DNA of 64,000 nt from Virgibacillus profundi (GCF_002287375.1 NZ_NPOA01000001.1:675798-739797), one strand, 5' to 3'. Counted from the stretch's first letter, positions 36,733 to 46,013 are shown. The notes: a model not told the origin generated them from the letters alone. Numbers and translations are program-made.

Positions 36733-36786
36733 CTGAAGTCACTTCCTTATTGTTACCGTATTTCTATCCATTCAGTTTTTCTTCAA

Positions 36787-37284
36787 CTACGCTTCAGTAG
36801 AAGTTATAATCACTGTTTCTCCAGCAGTACCAATCTTCGCGTCTGTCATTCTATATTCCTTACCATTGTTTTGGCTATTCGTGATAATGATCGGAGTAAC
36901 AGTGTCTGCATGATCACGGATATATTCCAGGTCCGCCTCAATTAACACTTGTCCAACAGAAACTTCATCCCCCTCCTTCACTTTTGCTTCGAATCCCTCT
37001 CCTTTAAGTGCTACCGTTTCCAGTCCGATATGAATCAGAATCTCACTGCCATCTTCGGCAAGGATACCAACTGCATGCTTTGTATCAGGAACCTGAATAA
37101 TTTTCCCATTGACCGGGGACAGGAAATGACCATCTGAAGGCGTGATCGCGATACCCTCTCCCATCATTTTTTGATTGAAAACCGGATCAGGCACTTCCTC
37201 TAGTGGGATAATATCTCCATTAACTGGTGCAACGATCTCAATGCTTGCAGGTTGTTTCTTTTTCTTAAACAAATTTAAAGCCAT
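36787..37284 (-). CDS. PTS glucose-type EIIA component
   Basis: The 165-residue phosphocarrier passes phosphate from HPr to EIIB. It is the Crr type: VNGDIIPLEEVPDPVF near residue 20, GDGHF-like PSDGHFLSPVNG near 45, and the phosphorylated histidine in ILIHIGLETV near residue 88. The start at MALNLF has AAGGAGAG seven bases upstream, so the nine upstream codons are not used. It is first in the operon EIIA, antiterminator, EIIBC, DUF7916-like. Confidence 0.92.
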   Translation of the reverse strand: MALNLFKKKKQPASIEIVAPVNGDIIPLEEVPDPVFNQKMMGEGIAITPSDGHFLSPVNGKIIQVPDTKHAVGILAEDGSEILIHIGLETVALKGEGFEAKVKEGDEVSVGQVLIEADLEYIRDHADTVTPIIITNSQNNGKEYRMTDAKIGTAGETVIITSTEA

Positions 37285-37361
37285 ATTTATCTCTCCTTGT
37301 TTGTTTTTCATGATAGTATTTGTAACTATTTACTTTATATCAATCAAAGATGATACAACAC

Positions 37362-37444
37362 AAAAAAGACATGACGGTATAAGAAGTGCTTGGGTAAGCA
37401 TTTCATTTTACCATCATGCCTAATCTAGTCAGTAACATGTGATC
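37362..37444 (-). promoter_or_regulatory. RAT antiterminator site overlapping a leader terminator
   Basis: On the minus strand the leader holds ATGTTACTGACTAGATTAGG then CATGA (plus 37414-37444), close to the ribonucleic antiterminator of LicT/SacT regulators (GTTACTG, then AGGCA). Its 3' half is the left arm of a terminator. The arms are plus 37409-37418 and 37370-37379, with AAGTGCTT/AAGCATTT pairing inside, and a T run follows. Bound antiterminator protein would stop the terminator forming. Confidence 0.8.
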
Positions 37445-37464
37445 GATATAAAATTTCTACTCTT

Positions 37465-37493
37465 AGAATATCACTTTAATAGTCAAAATGCAA
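37465..37493 (-). promoter_or_regulatory. promoter of the PTS operon
   Basis: On the minus strand TTGCAT (37488-37493) and TATTCT (37465-37470) are 17 bp apart, about 25 bp before the antiterminator site. Confidence 0.5.
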
Positions 37494-37611
37494 CAAATGT
37501 TAGCGTCTTCATAATTGCATTTTTTTCATATGTTTGGGTTATTCCAAGCAACGTTCCAATCCCCCTCTTCCAATATGCAGGTTCATCAATAAATTGATCT
37601 ACTCCATAAAC

Positions 37612-37640
37612 AAAGAAAAAACCCCACTAAATGAGGTTTC
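37612..37640 (-). terminator. terminator of the 93-residue gene
   Basis: On the minus strand ACCTCA pairs with TGGGGT around TTTAG (one G-T pair), followed by a T run. It overlaps the stop codon region of the gene. Confidence 0.65.
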
Positions 37641-37920
37641 ATTTCATATGATCCTTATATACTTTTACAAATTGCTCCGGTGAGGTTTTCACAGTATAGG
37701 AAAAAACCCCTTTACTTGTGTGCAGGTAAAGAAGGCCTCCTGAAGCTCCAATGAACCGATAAGATATATCCATTACATCTTCAATAGGAAATTCACGGTT
37801 TTGTGTGACAATTTTTTCATCATACAAGTAAATCATACGTTGATGTTCAATGTTTATCTGTTCGATGCTATTTACTTCCCGTTGCACTTTAATATACGGC
37901 TGCTCCGCTAGCAAATACAT
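37639..37920 (-). CDS. small soluble protein of unknown function
   Basis: The 93-residue protein has no signal and no membrane segment. Alternating strands such as MIYLYDEKIVTQNREFPIE, SYRFIGASGGLLYLHT and GVFSYTV suggest a small all-beta, PH-like fold. A C-terminal helix ends in FVKVYKDHMK. GGAGG precedes the ATG. The Spx-like gene lies about 40 bp upstream on the same strand, so the two may be co-transcribed. I do not recognise a named family. Confidence 0.6.
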   Translation of the reverse strand: MYLLAEQPYIKVQREVNSIEQINIEHQRMIYLYDEKIVTQNREFPIEDVMDISYRFIGASGGLLYLHTSKGVFSYTVKTSPEQFVKVYKDHMK

Positions 37921-37960
37921 GTAAAACCTCCAGTTGAATCTGCCTTTTTTAAATGAATTC

Positions 37961-38371
37961 CTAACTTTCGGCCAATCTGAGATAATTCAATCTCCACTCC
38001 AGCCATTGATGCTGACGTGTTTTTCTTGGCAGAAATTGACGGATATCATCTTCATGATAACCAACTTGAATTCTTTTTTCATCCATAATAATCGGACTTC
38101 GCAGTAATCCAGGATGTTTATGAAATAATTCAAGCAGTTCCTGCAATGGAAGTGAATCTATATCCAAATCAAGCTCTTTATAAATTTTGGATCTTGTTGA
38201 CATAATTTCATCTGTTCCTTCCAATGTCATCCGAAGAATTTGCTGAAGCTCATTTACTGTTAGCGGTTCTTTTAAAATATTTCTTTCCACATAGGAAATC
38301 CCATGTTTCGATAACCACTCTTTGGCCTTCCTTGTCGATGAACATGGTGCTCCATAAACTTTTACTTTCAT
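37961..38371 (-). CDS. Spx/MgsR family regulator lacking the second redox cysteine
   Basis: The 136-residue ArsC-fold protein aligns with Spx over its whole length: [42 protein letters not shown] and [15 protein letters not shown]. Gly52 and Arg60, used by Spx to bind the RNA polymerase alpha C-terminal domain, are kept. The CxxC switch is not: Cys10 is present in APCSSTRKA, but position 13 is Thr. A disulfide at this site cannot form, so activity may be constitutive or controlled by amount. It is probably one of several Spx paralogues in this genome. Confidence 0.88.
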   Translation of the reverse strand: MKVKVYGAPCSSTRKAKEWLSKHGISYVERNILKEPLTVNELQQILRMTLEGTDEIMSTRSKIYKELDLDIDSLPLQELLELFHKHPGLLRSPIIMDEKRIQVGYHEDDIRQFLPRKTRQHQWLEWRLNYLRLAES

Positions 38372-38407
38372 TTATCATACCCCATTTTCATTAAGTAATT
38401 TTTACCA

Positions 38408-39028
38408 CTAAATTCCTTGCTTGCAAAGTCCGTTTTTCAAAAGATTCATTTCGATTTTAAAATTGCTCATTGCCTGCTCATAGGTTAATTCCTTGGCAAA
38501 TTTCTCCACCAGATTATGAAAGGTAACAGACATAATAATTTGTATTACATGAGTTAAATCATCTTCATCCGAAATATTCAAATTCTCTTTATTGATCATC
38601 GAGCTTATTTCCCTTAATTTTTCACTGCTTTCATTCACACTGAAGATTTTTGTAAATATGTTTTCTATTTTGTGAGTCATATTTAAGAATGCATTTTTTA
38701 AAAACTCGAGATTTTCCTGTGTGGGTATTTCGAGTAATATCAATCGATACATTTCCGTTATTGCATCAAACAAATTGCCATCATTTTTTGACAAAAGTGC
38801 AATGAAGTTTCCCTGTCTTGCTTTTGCTTGCTGATTCAGTAAAAATAGATAGGCATCTTCCTTATCTTCAAAGTATTGATAGAAGCTTCCACGTGGGATC
38901 CCTGCTGTTTTTACGATATTCGAAATGGATGCTTCAAATAGAGGTACTCTGGAAAACTCCTTCTCAGCAGCAAGTATCAATGTTTGTCTTTTGTCATCAG
39001 GTAAATTAAAAAAAGTCTGTTTCGGCAA
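38408..39028 (-). CDS. TetR/AcrR family transcriptional regulator
   Basis: The 206-residue repressor-type protein has an N-terminal helix-turn-helix (RQTLILAAEKEF, ISNIVKTAGIPRGSFYQYF) at residues 13-57. The C-terminal ligand and dimer domain is not conserved. Start is TTG, with GGGGGA upstream. Three palindromes of the form TGAC-N5-TGTCA upstream, one within its promoter spacer, strongly suggest autorepression. No efflux or enzyme gene is beside it on the same strand; its other targets may lie elsewhere, or the sirtuin may be one. Confidence 0.85.
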   Translation of the reverse strand: MPKQTFFNLPDDKRQTLILAAEKEFSRVPLFEASISNIVKTAGIPRGSFYQYFEDKEDAYLFLLNQQAKARQGNFIALLSKNDGNLFDAITEMYRLILLEIPTQENLEFLKNAFLNMTHKIENIFTKIFSVNESSEKLREISSMINKENLNISDEDDLTHVIQIIMSVTFHNLVEKFAKELTYEQAMSNFKIEMNLLKNGLCKQGI

Positions 39029-39054
39029 GTTCTTTCCCCCATATTCCTCTGAAG

Positions 39055-39134
39055 TGACATGATGTCATTTCCCTATATATTTATAATAAATGACAACATG
39101 TCACTTTGTCAATGGATTCGGTGACAATATGTCA
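39055..39134 (-). promoter_or_regulatory. tetR promoter with three palindromic operators
   Basis: TGACATGATGTCA (39055-39067), TGACAACATGTCA (39091-39103) and TGACAATATGTCA (39122-39134) share the half-site TGACA/TGTCA. On the minus strand TTGACA (39107-39112) and TATTAT (39083-39088) are 18 bp apart, and the middle operator fills that spacer. Confidence 0.75.
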
Positions 39135-39150
39135 AACTGATAGGAAAGTG

Positions 39151-39210
39151 TTTTTTAGGAAATCAGTATAAGTGTAACTAAAAAGGCTTGGTCATAAGCC
39201 AAGTTTTCTA
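39151..39210 (+). repeat. hairpin repeat element, copy 1
   Basis: These 60 bp begin with the same 30 bases as the copy at 53895 (TTTTTTAGGAAATCAG, then TATAAGTGTAACTA) and end with ATAAGCCAAGTTTTCTA. GGCTTGG/ATAAGCC forms the hairpin. It lies between the third tetR operator and the sirtuin gene. Confidence 0.85.
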
Positions 39211-39275
39211 ATGTTTTATTATTGCTAATAGAAATGAAACTATTCATGTATACTTAAAATAAGGGAGAGATAAAA

Positions 39276-39977
39276 TTGCTTAAAAAATGGCTCAATGAAT
39301 CTAATTACACAGTGGTTTTTACTGGGGCAGGCATGTCTACGGAGAGCGGTTTACCTGATTTTCGATCCTCAAAGGGATTGTGGAAACAAAAAGACCCAAG
39401 CAAAATTGCCAGTACCGAGGCATTGAATGATAATGTAAGTGAATTCATTGATTTTTATCGTGAACGGGTACTCGGTGTGAAAGAATATAAGCCACATAAG
39501 GGACATTATATACTGGCAGATTGGGAGAAACGTGGGAAGATCCAATCGATCATTACACAAAATGTGGATGGTTTTCATCAGCAGGCTGGCAGCAAGCAAG
39601 TTGCAGAGCTGCACGGGACATTACAAAAACTGCATTGTCAGTCTTGTGGAAAAGTATACAGCAGTGAGGAATATATAAACCAGGAATATTATTGCAGCTG
39701 TGGCGGTATTTTGCGCCCTTCCATTATTTTATTTGGTGAAACACTGCCTCGAGACGCATTTCAATCTGCACTTGCAGAGACAGAAAAAGCAGATTTGTTT
39801 ATCGTTTTGGGGTCATCTTTAAGTGTTACTCCTGCAAATCAGTTTCCATTAATTGCAAAGGATAATGGAGCAAAATTAGTTATTGTAAACATGGAGCAAA
39901 CAGAATTTGATTATTATGCGGACCAAGTTATTAATGAAAAAGAGATTGGTGCGCTATTGGAGGAACTGGATAAATAG
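39276..39977 (+). CDS. NAD-dependent protein deacylase of the sirtuin family
   Basis: The 233-residue Sir2 enzyme removes acyl groups from lysines using NAD. GAGMSTESGLPDFRS at residues 17-31 is the NAD loop. TQNVDGFHQQAG near 90 and the catalytic histidine in ELHGTL near 110 follow. Four zinc cysteines are in CQSCG and CSCGG. GSSLSVTPANQFP completes the Rossmann part. It is shorter than the usual 240-250 residues but complete. Start is TTG with GGGAGAG upstream. It is divergent from tetR and ends in a strong terminator. Confidence 0.93.
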   Translation: MLKKWLNESNYTVVFTGAGMSTESGLPDFRSSKGLWKQKDPSKIASTEALNDNVSEFIDFYRERVLGVKEYKPHKGHYILADWEKRGKIQSIITQNVDGFHQQAGSKQVAELHGTLQKLHCQSCGKVYSSEEYINQEYYCSCGGILRPSIILFGETLPRDAFQSALAETEKADLFIVLGSSLSVTPANQFPLIAKDNGAKLVIVNMEQTEFDYYADQVINEKEIGALLEELDK

Positions 39978-40034
39978 GTTGTAGTGCTATTTCGGGATCA
40001 TGGTGGAAATGAAAAAGCACTGGATTGAAATAGG

Positions 40035-40077
40035 CAAAAAATGCCAGCCACTCCAAATAGGAAGCTGGCATTTTTTA
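40035..40077 (+). terminator. bidirectional terminator between the sirtuin and ypjP genes
   Basis: AAAAAATGCCAGC pairs with GCTGGCATTTTTT around a 15-base loop, serving both convergent genes. Confidence 0.9.
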
Positions 40078-40102
40078 TTTTCAGTGGATGTTTACTATAA
40101 TT

Positions 40103-40705
40103 TTAAGCCATCCATTTGGGTGGTATGTTTTTATTCCAGTAAATTTCGCCAATTTCATGATGTTCTTCAAAGCTATCATTGCTCAAATGATAGTGAAAAT
40201 TAAACCAGTATCCTTCCAACGGCCGATTATCTCGTCGAACATGGAATCTGGCAACATCTTTATGTGTCCGGTAATCATAAATATTAAAAATCTTTTCTCC
40301 CAATCCCTTGGATGGATGTTCTGTAATACCGAAATATTGGACTTTACCGGATTCTGCTAAAATGGTATGGAGAGCTTCCTCCATATTAAGTAAAATATCA
40401 TGAAGAAAATCATCTTCTATTTGGTTAGTAATTTTAGACCCTAATTTTGTAATCGTCCGTTCTTTTGCTTTTTCAGTAATAACTTGAATAAAATAGTCGT
40501 CTTCATCCAGCTCATGCGGAAAATCCAGTTCTTCTTCCCTAATGTCTGAAATAGGGGGAGAAGCAACTTCATAGCTATCCGAATCTGAAGAAATCGTATC
40601 TTTATTTTCATCTGCATCAACATCTAATGAAAGTGGCGGGACATATAATCCCAATGTCATAATTGTAACGAGTACAACGGTTATTTTTCTCATCCAAAGT
40701 TTCAT
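40103..40705 (-). CDS. ypjP: YpjP-like secreted protein
   Basis: The 200-residue protein has an N-terminal hydrophobic segment at residues 5-23 that is either a signal peptide or a membrane anchor. An acidic Asp/Ser/Glu-rich linker follows at about 30-65. The conserved YpjP part holds KVQYFGITEHPSKGLGEKIF near 123, then YDYRTHKDVARFHVRRDNRP and the aromatic YWFNFHYHLSND. The C-terminus EIYWNKNIPPKWMA is typical. The function is not known. GAGGAG precedes the ATG. The acidic linker suits a halotolerant host. Confidence 0.75.
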   Translation of the reverse strand: MKLWMRKITVVLVTIMTLGLYVPPLSLDVDADENKDTISSDSDSYEVASPPISDIREEELDFPHELDEDDYFIQVITEKAKERTITKLGSKITNQIEDDFLHDILLNMEEALHTILAESGKVQYFGITEHPSKGLGEKIFNIYDYRTHKDVARFHVRRDNRPLEGYWFNFHYHLSNDSFEEHHEIGEIYWNKNIPPKWMA

Positions 40706-40862
40706 AAGACTATCTCCTCTAATCTACTTATTTAAATTTTACCACGATCACGAGATATGTCTATAAGTTTTTAAATTTTTAACAAAATTGTAATACTTAT
40801 TTTACCTTCCTCATTTTCCTCATTGATTTGATGATTTATCACAGAAATTAAGAAGATATAGG

Positions 40863-40905
40863 AAAAAGCCTGGAAGAGTTAACTAAAACTTTCCAAGCTC
40901 TTTTT
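40863..40905 (-). terminator. terminator of spoVR
   Basis: On the minus strand AGCTTGGAAAG pairs with CTCTTCCAGGCTT (one mismatch), followed by a T run, about 40 bp after the stop. Confidence 0.75.
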
Positions 40906-40942
40906 GGCAATTAATAATCCACTTACCTTAAACAGTCCCCCG

Positions 40943-42355
40943 TTATAAATTCCGGCGATGCACCTTCTTTCCATCATATGAATAAATAACATCCTTCTCC
41001 TCAACAACCGTCTCCATATACACCGTACGGCCCCACAATTGATAAATGTATGGAAGAACGCTTTCGAGGTACTTAATATCTAACTCTGTTCCTTCATAGC
41101 CATGGACTAAATATAATTCCCCATTTCGCAAATAGTCACCATTTTCAACAGTTATATATGGAAATCCTCCATTAACCCGCATGGAGATTAGTTGATCTCT
41201 CACGTTTTCATATTCTTTATCCGTAATGCGATAATACTCTCCCTGTTTTTCGAATAAGTACATATCTTCCTGCTGAACCAGTTCTTTGGTTAAATAATTT
41301 CGGATAAAGGAAATATCTGATTCAATCTCTCTTACTTCGAATAGCTTTTTTCTTCCTAATCCAGGTTCAGCTCCGAATTTTTGCATTTCTTCAGTGGGAT
41401 TATTGTATCGTTCTTCAATGTCTTCAAAAATCTTTAACCCAAGATAATATGGATTGATCTGCTGTTTAGATGGTTGTACTACACCTGCATTCAATTTAGC
41501 GAATTCAATTGTGTCATCAGTTGTCAGATCCATTTCCCTTAATATTCGCTGATGCCAGTATGAAGCCCAGCCTTCATTCATGATTTTCGTCTCAAGCTGT
41601 GGCCAGAAATAAAGCATTTCCTCCCGCATCATTGTAAGAATATCACGTTGCCAGTCCTCCAGCTCACGACTGTATTCCTGAATGAAAAGTAAAATATCTT
41701 TTTCAGGCTTTGGTGGCAGCTTTTTTCTTCTTTTCTTCTTATACCTCTTATCAACCCTTTTTTCATCCAGACTCCATAAATCATCATAAGGTGTTTTTAT
41801 GGAAGGCTTGTCGTCCGCTTCACCCTCTTCTTCTAAATCATATGAAGATAATTTAGGTCTGACAATAGATGGATCAATATGTTCCTGGATCGAGAGGATA
41901 GCATCCAGAAAGCTTTCAACCTCATCCTTGCCGTGAATCGTTTCATAGTCAGCAATTCGCTCAGCTGTTGCAGTCATGCTTTCCACCATATCACGCCTTG
42001 TATTTGAAAAGCGGACATTATTTTTGAAAAAATCGCAATGTGCAAGTACATGGGCAATGATTAGCTTATTCTGGATAAGGCTGTTCGTATCAAGCAGAAA
42101 TGCATAACAAGGATCAGAATTAATGACAAGCTCATAAATTTGACTCAGGCCCAAGTCATATTGCAGCTTCATTTTATGAAACTGTTTTCCAAAGCTCCAA
42201 TGAGTAAAACGTGTTGGCATACCATATGCACCAAATGTATAAATAATATCAGCAGGGCAAATTTCATAACGCATCGGATAAAAATCAAGACCAAACTCGG
42301 AAGCTATTTCCGTAATTTCATCAATTGAACGGTAAAGTGCTTTTGTCTCCGTCAA
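40943..42355 (-). CDS. spoVR: SpoVR family protein
   Basis: The 470-residue cytosolic protein has the SpoVR family marks: [21 protein letters not shown] near residue 25 (in two parts), ALYRSIDEI at the start, and a long segment with [16 protein letters not shown] that has candidate metal-binding histidines near 105-110. [13 protein letters not shown] near 260 adds another. In Bacillus subtilis SpoVR affects spore cortex formation. In many bacteria the gene is linked to prkA and yhbH, both found here within 6 kb. TTG with GGAGG eight bases upstream is chosen as start; an upstream TTG overlaps that site. Confidence 0.93.
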   Translation of the reverse strand: MTETKALYRSIDEITEIASEFGLDFYPMRYEICPADIIYTFGAYGMPTRFTHWSFGKQFHKMKLQYDLGLSQIYELVINSDPCYAFLLDTNSLIQNKLIIAHVLAHCDFFKNNVRFSNTRRDMVESMTATAERIADYETIHGKDEVESFLDAILSIQEHIDPSIVRPKLSSYDLEEEGEADDKPSIKTPYDDLWSLDEKRVDKRYKKKRRKKLPPKPEKDILLFIQEYSRELEDWQRDILTMMREEMLYFWPQLETKIMNEGWASYWHQRILREMDLTTDDTIEFAKLNAGVVQPSKQQINPYYLGLKIFEDIEERYNNPTEEMQKFGAEPGLGRKKLFEVREIESDISFIRNYLTKELVQQEDMYLFEKQGEYYRITDKEYENVRDQLISMRVNGGFPYITVENGDYLRNGELYLVHGYEGTELDIKYLESVLPYIYQLWGRTVYMETVVEEKDVIYSYDGKKVHRRNL

Positions 42356-42714
42356 ATAGGATCCCTCCAAATGTACTTTTTATAGTGTATGAGTCAGGAT
42401 TTAAAATGATGAACCAGAGAATTTGATCAGGTGAAAAAATCCTGATTTATATTTAATTCACCCCCCATAATCTTTTTTATCCAATTCATTTAACATCTAT
42501 TAACAGATATTTGACGTTATTTATCTGTACAAATAACTGATTCAGTATTATTATTAACTATAGTTGAGTTATATTTTCATTTCTTATGCCTTATTTGATA
42601 CGGATATTGTAAGCGTTCTTTTATATTCCTGTTGCATCGTAAATGATGTCCATTGCAGTAATATTTATAGATATATATGCCTGAAACATTGGAATTTAGG
42701 GGGACAAAAAAATT
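42356..42714 (+). promoter_or_regulatory. intergenic region before the AGCS symporter, with a weak cre-like site
   Basis: This 359-bp divergent region between spoVR and the symporter has no credible gene. TTGTAAGCGTTCTTT at 42607-42621 resembles a cre site with one mismatch (T for the conserved C). No riboswitch was recognised. Confidence 0.35.
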
Positions 42715-44097
42715 ATGTTAACGTTTCTTGAAAACATCAACGAGTTACTTTGGGGTACACCCACGTTAATATTATTAGTTGGGACAGGACTATTTTTAAC
42801 AGTTATTTTAAAAGGATTACAATTTAAAAAATTGGCATATGCGTTTAAATTAGCATTTTTTAAAGACAAAGACGAAGATCCAAATGCTGAGGGTGATGTA
42901 AGTAACTTTAAAGCATTAATGACGTCACTTGCCGGAATGATTGGGAACGGTAACATTGCTGGTGTTGCAACAGCCGTAACACTTGGCGGGCCTGGTGCCA
43001 TCTTTTGGATGTGGATTGTTGGGTTGCTTGGAATGGCAACGAAATATGCAGAGGCATTACTTGCAATGAAATACCGAGTTAAAAATGAAGACGGTGAGTA
43101 TTCCAGTGGGCCGATGTACTATATCGAACGGGGTATTGGCCCAAAATGGAAATTTCTCGCTGTAGCTTTTGCGGGATTCGCTGCATTTGCTGCACTTGGT
43201 ATTGGCAATAGCGTACAGTCCAATACGATAGCTGATGTCATGGAAAACAGCTTTAATATTAGCGGATTGGTAACAGGAATTATTCTGGTTATTCTAACGG
43301 CGTTGATTATTTTTGGTGGACTGCAGCGGATAAGTTCAGTTGCCAGTGTTTTCGTACCAGTTATGGCAATACTTTATATTAGTGCTTCTCTTGTTATTCT
43401 TGTGATTAATTATGAGAATATCATCCCAGCTTTTTCATTAATTTTTCAATATGCTTTTAATCCAATTTCTGCTGTAGGAGGATTTTCGGGTATTGTTGTT
43501 TCTGAAGCGATTCGCCACGGGGTATCAAAAGGGATTTTCTCAAACGAAGCCGGTCTTGGTACAATTGCATTAATCGCTGGTAATGCAAAAACCAACCACC
43601 CTGTAAAACAGGCACTTGTTGCAATGACAGGTACATTTATTGTAACAATCATTGTCTGTACGATGACAGGTCTTGTTTTAATAGTAACTGGATTTTGGGA
43701 TACTACTGGTGGACTACTCTCCGGTGTTACACATGATGCAACACTGGAGGCAGGTGCTTTAACAAGCTCGGCGTTTGGCGCATCCCTGGGTGCTATTGGT
43801 GAATATGTTGTTTCCATTTCGGTGGTTTTCTTCGGTTTCTCAACCATACTGGGTTGGTATGTATATGGTGTAAAATGTTTTGAGTATCTATTCGGCCTTA
43901 AATACATTGGTATTTATCGAATTATTTACGTCGGGGCAACATTCCTTGGTACCATTGCGAGTCTAAACACGGTATGGGCTTTCGCTGACATGGCAAATGC
44001 TTTAATGATGATTCCAAACTTAATTGGCCTTCTACTCTTATACAAAGTTGTTAAAAGTGAGACAGAAGATTTCTTTGGCAAGTTTGGAGTGAGATAA
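42715..44097 (+). CDS. AGCS family sodium:alanine/glycine symporter
   Basis: The 460-residue membrane protein has about ten helices and imports small amino acids with sodium ions. The family signature GNGNIAGVATAVTLGGPGA near residue 78 is present, with MKYRVKNEDGEYSSGPMYYI near 118 and FSNEAGLGTIALIAGNAKT near 270, which carry substrate-binding residues. The ATG follows GGGGGAC at a rather long spacing. It stands alone on the plus strand between spoVR and yhbH. Alanine or glycine is the likely substrate. Confidence 0.92.
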   Translation: MLTFLENINELLWGTPTLILLVGTGLFLTVILKGLQFKKLAYAFKLAFFKDKDEDPNAEGDVSNFKALMTSLAGMIGNGNIAGVATAVTLGGPGAIFWMWIVGLLGMATKYAEALLAMKYRVKNEDGEYSSGPMYYIERGIGPKWKFLAVAFAGFAAFAALGIGNSVQSNTIADVMENSFNISGLVTGIILVILTALIIFGGLQRISSVASVFVPVMAILYISASLVILVINYENIIPAFSLIFQYAFNPISAVGGFSGIVVSEAIRHGVSKGIFSNEAGLGTIALIAGNAKTNHPVKQALVAMTGTFIVTIIVCTMTGLVLIVTGFWDTTGGLLSGVTHDATLEAGALTSSAFGASLGAIGEYVVSISVVFFGFSTILGWYVYGVKCFEYLFGLKYIGIYRIIYVGATFLGTIASLNTVWAFADMANALMMIPNLIGLLLLYKVVKSETEDFFGKFGVR

Positions 44098-44225
44098 AAT
44101 TTTTATTAATTAGCCTGAATGATTCGGTTACCTCTTATCCATTAAAAATTCCCATTATGTGTCATGCCAAATCCCTGTATGATTACAACCGCTCAAGGAA
44201 AGTTTATATGGTAGGAGGGATTATC

Positions 44226-44573
44226 TTGGAGCAACATTTCTTATCCGTAGAAGAATTTAACGAGCAGCTAAAGCAATGGCATGGACAAACTGTTAAAATT
44301 ACAAAACATGAAATGGATGATCTTGATAAAACACTGCTCAATTTAAATACAATTTCCTATTCCACAGATGCGGGAACTATTGACGATTACAAGTCAATGC
44401 ACACACTGAATTTGAATGGGGATGGCAAAATAGAAACAACAGCCAATCAATTCGAGCCACTACCATCAGCCTTATACGAAATTCCATTGGAGGATACTTC
44501 ACTTTATGAATTTGATGGAACAAGGTTCATAGTAAGCACAGATCGTGCAGTTTACAAAATTGAACTTACTTGA
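44226..44573 (+). CDS. small protein of unknown function
   Basis: This protein of about 115 residues begins EQHFLSVEEFNEQLKQWHG and is rich in acidic and threonine residues. Predicted strands include TVKITKH and RFIVSTDRAVYKIEL. TTG with GGAGGG six bases upstream is chosen as start; the longer reading with 23 more residues has no binding site. There is no signal and no membrane segment, and I recognise no family. It follows the symporter by about 130 bp and may be co-transcribed. Confidence 0.55.
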   Translation: MEQHFLSVEEFNEQLKQWHGQTVKITKHEMDDLDKTLLNLNTISYSTDAGTIDDYKSMHTLNLNGDGKIETTANQFEPLPSALYEIPLEDTSLYEFDGTRFIVSTDRAVYKIELT

Positions 44574-44611
44574 GAAATGGCAAGTGATTGGACTGTGTTG
44601 GGGAGATGAGG

Positions 44612-44640
44612 CATCAGCCCGAGAACAGAAACATCAACCC
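44612..44640. repeat. two-unit 20-bp CATCAGCC repeat
   Basis: CATCAGCCCGAGAACAGAAA at 44612-44631 is followed by CATCAACCC at 44632. The 20-bp unit is the reverse complement of the array at 57921-58010. It lies between convergent genes. Confidence 0.6.
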
Positions 44641-44657
44641 ACATTCAACAACTAAAA

Positions 44658-44690
44658 AGCGAAATCAACATAAATAGCGATTTCGCTCTT
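44658..44690. terminator. bidirectional terminator between the small gene and yhbH
   Basis: AGCGAAATC at 44658-44666 pairs with GATTTCGCT at 44679-44687, with A and T runs outside. Confidence 0.7.
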
Positions 44691-44697
44691 ATTTAAA

Positions 44698-45861
44698 CTA
44701 GGCAAGTGCCGCTTCTTTCTGAAAAAACTTCTTCATTGCGTGATAAACATCCTGTTTTTCTTTGAGTATATAGTGTCTGAACTTGGGATCGTCTATCGTT
44801 TTGTATGCCGACATTAATGTGGAGTAACGGCTGTATGCATTTACTTCCCCATATCCAAACATACTGGAAACATCCATTAGCTCATTGACGAGTTTAATAC
44901 AATTCTGATTATCTGATGAAATATTTTCCCCATCTGAAAAGTGGAACGGATAAATATTGTAGCGATGTGGATTGAATTTTTCATCAACAAGCTCCAATGC
45001 TTTCAGATAGGCTGACGAACATCTTGTTCCACCACTTTCTCCTTTATAGAAAAAGTCGTCCTCTGTAACAACTTTGGCTTCTGTGTGGTGGGCAATAAAT
45101 GCAATTTCCACCGTTTCATATTTTGTACGGAGGAACTTTGTCATCCAGAAAAAGAAACTTCTTGCCATATATTTTTCAAAAGTTCCCATGGATCCACTTG
45201 TATCCATCATCGCCAGCACAACTGCTTTTGATTCAGGCTTTACTACATCATTCCATGTCTTAAAACGCAGATCATCATTATGAATCGGGGTAATCCCCGG
45301 TTTTCCTTTTGTAGCATTTCTTTTTAATGCAGATAATATAGTACGTTTCTTGTCAACATTGCCCATCAACCCTTTTTTGCGGACATCGTTAAATTCAACC
45401 TTTTCTGTCGTGATTTCAGCCTGCTCTTTTTTTTGTAAGTTCGGCAGCTCCAGCTCCTTAAATAGAATTTCCTCGATTTCAGCCATGGAGATATCTGCTT
45501 CATAATAATCTTCGCCAGGCTGATCACCTGCCTGGTCCCCTTTTCCAGGTCCCTTCTTTCCCTGACCTGGTTCACGTGCGATAACATCACCTATTTCACT
45601 ATCTCCGTCACCTTGCCCCACATGTTTAGACTTATTGTGATTATAGCGGATTTTATATTCATCCAAAGAACGGATTGGTATTTTTATAATATCACGCCCA
45701 TTTGACATGATTATATTTTCTTCACTAATTAAATCCGGCAAGTTATTTTTTATGGCTTCTTTTACTTTGTCAGTATGGCGCTGCTGATCTTGATAACCTT
45801 TACGATGGAGGGTCCAGTTTTCCTTGGAGACGACAAAACTTTTATCTTGTTTTTCGTGCAT
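44698..45861 (-). CDS. yhbH: YhbH/DUF444 family stress protein
   Basis: This 387-residue protein of the YeaH/YhbH group, close to the 392 residues of Bacillus subtilis YhbH, has a von Willebrand A domain. Its metal-site motif is [14 protein letters not shown] near residue 208. The N-terminal third is charged, with a Gly-rich [19 protein letters not shown] spacer near 105-123. The start at MHEKQD is preferred because GGTGGGG fits it and overlaps the earlier GTG and ATG. It lies 163 bp after prkA with a terminator between, so it probably has its own promoter, perhaps sporulation specific. Confidence 0.9.
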   Translation of the reverse strand: MHEKQDKSFVVSKENWTLHRKGYQDQQRHTDKVKEAIKNNLPDLISEENIIMSNGRDIIKIPIRSLDEYKIRYNHNKSKHVGQGDGDSEIGDVIAREPGQGKKGPGKGDQAGDQPGEDYYEADISMAEIEEILFKELELPNLQKKEQAEITTEKVEFNDVRKKGLMGNVDKKRTILSALKRNATKGKPGITPIHNDDLRFKTWNDVVKPESKAVVLAMMDTSGSMGTFEKYMARSFFFWMTKFLRTKYETVEIAFIAHHTEAKVVTEDDFFYKGESGGTRCSSAYLKALELVDEKFNPHRYNIYPFHFSDGENISSDNQNCIKLVNELMDVSSMFGYGEVNAYSRYSTLMSAYKTIDDPKFRHYILKEKQDVYHAMKKFFQKEAALA

Positions 45862-45972
45862 TTCCATCCCCACCTATTTATTATTGGAAGATGCCTAACA
45901 TTTGACACCCTCTATTTTATTTATCTTATGCATCCACAAACAAGTTATTGCCAATTATGTTGAATTTTAGGT

Positions 45973-46013
45973 AAAAAAAACAAGACTAACGTACTGATCA
46001 GTCTTGTTTTTTT
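45973..46013. terminator. bidirectional terminator between prkA and yhbH
   Basis: AAAAACAAGACT pairs with AGTCTTGTTTTT around a 12-base loop, about 12 bp after the prkA stop. It separates two genes that are often co-transcribed in other bacteria. Confidence 0.85.
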
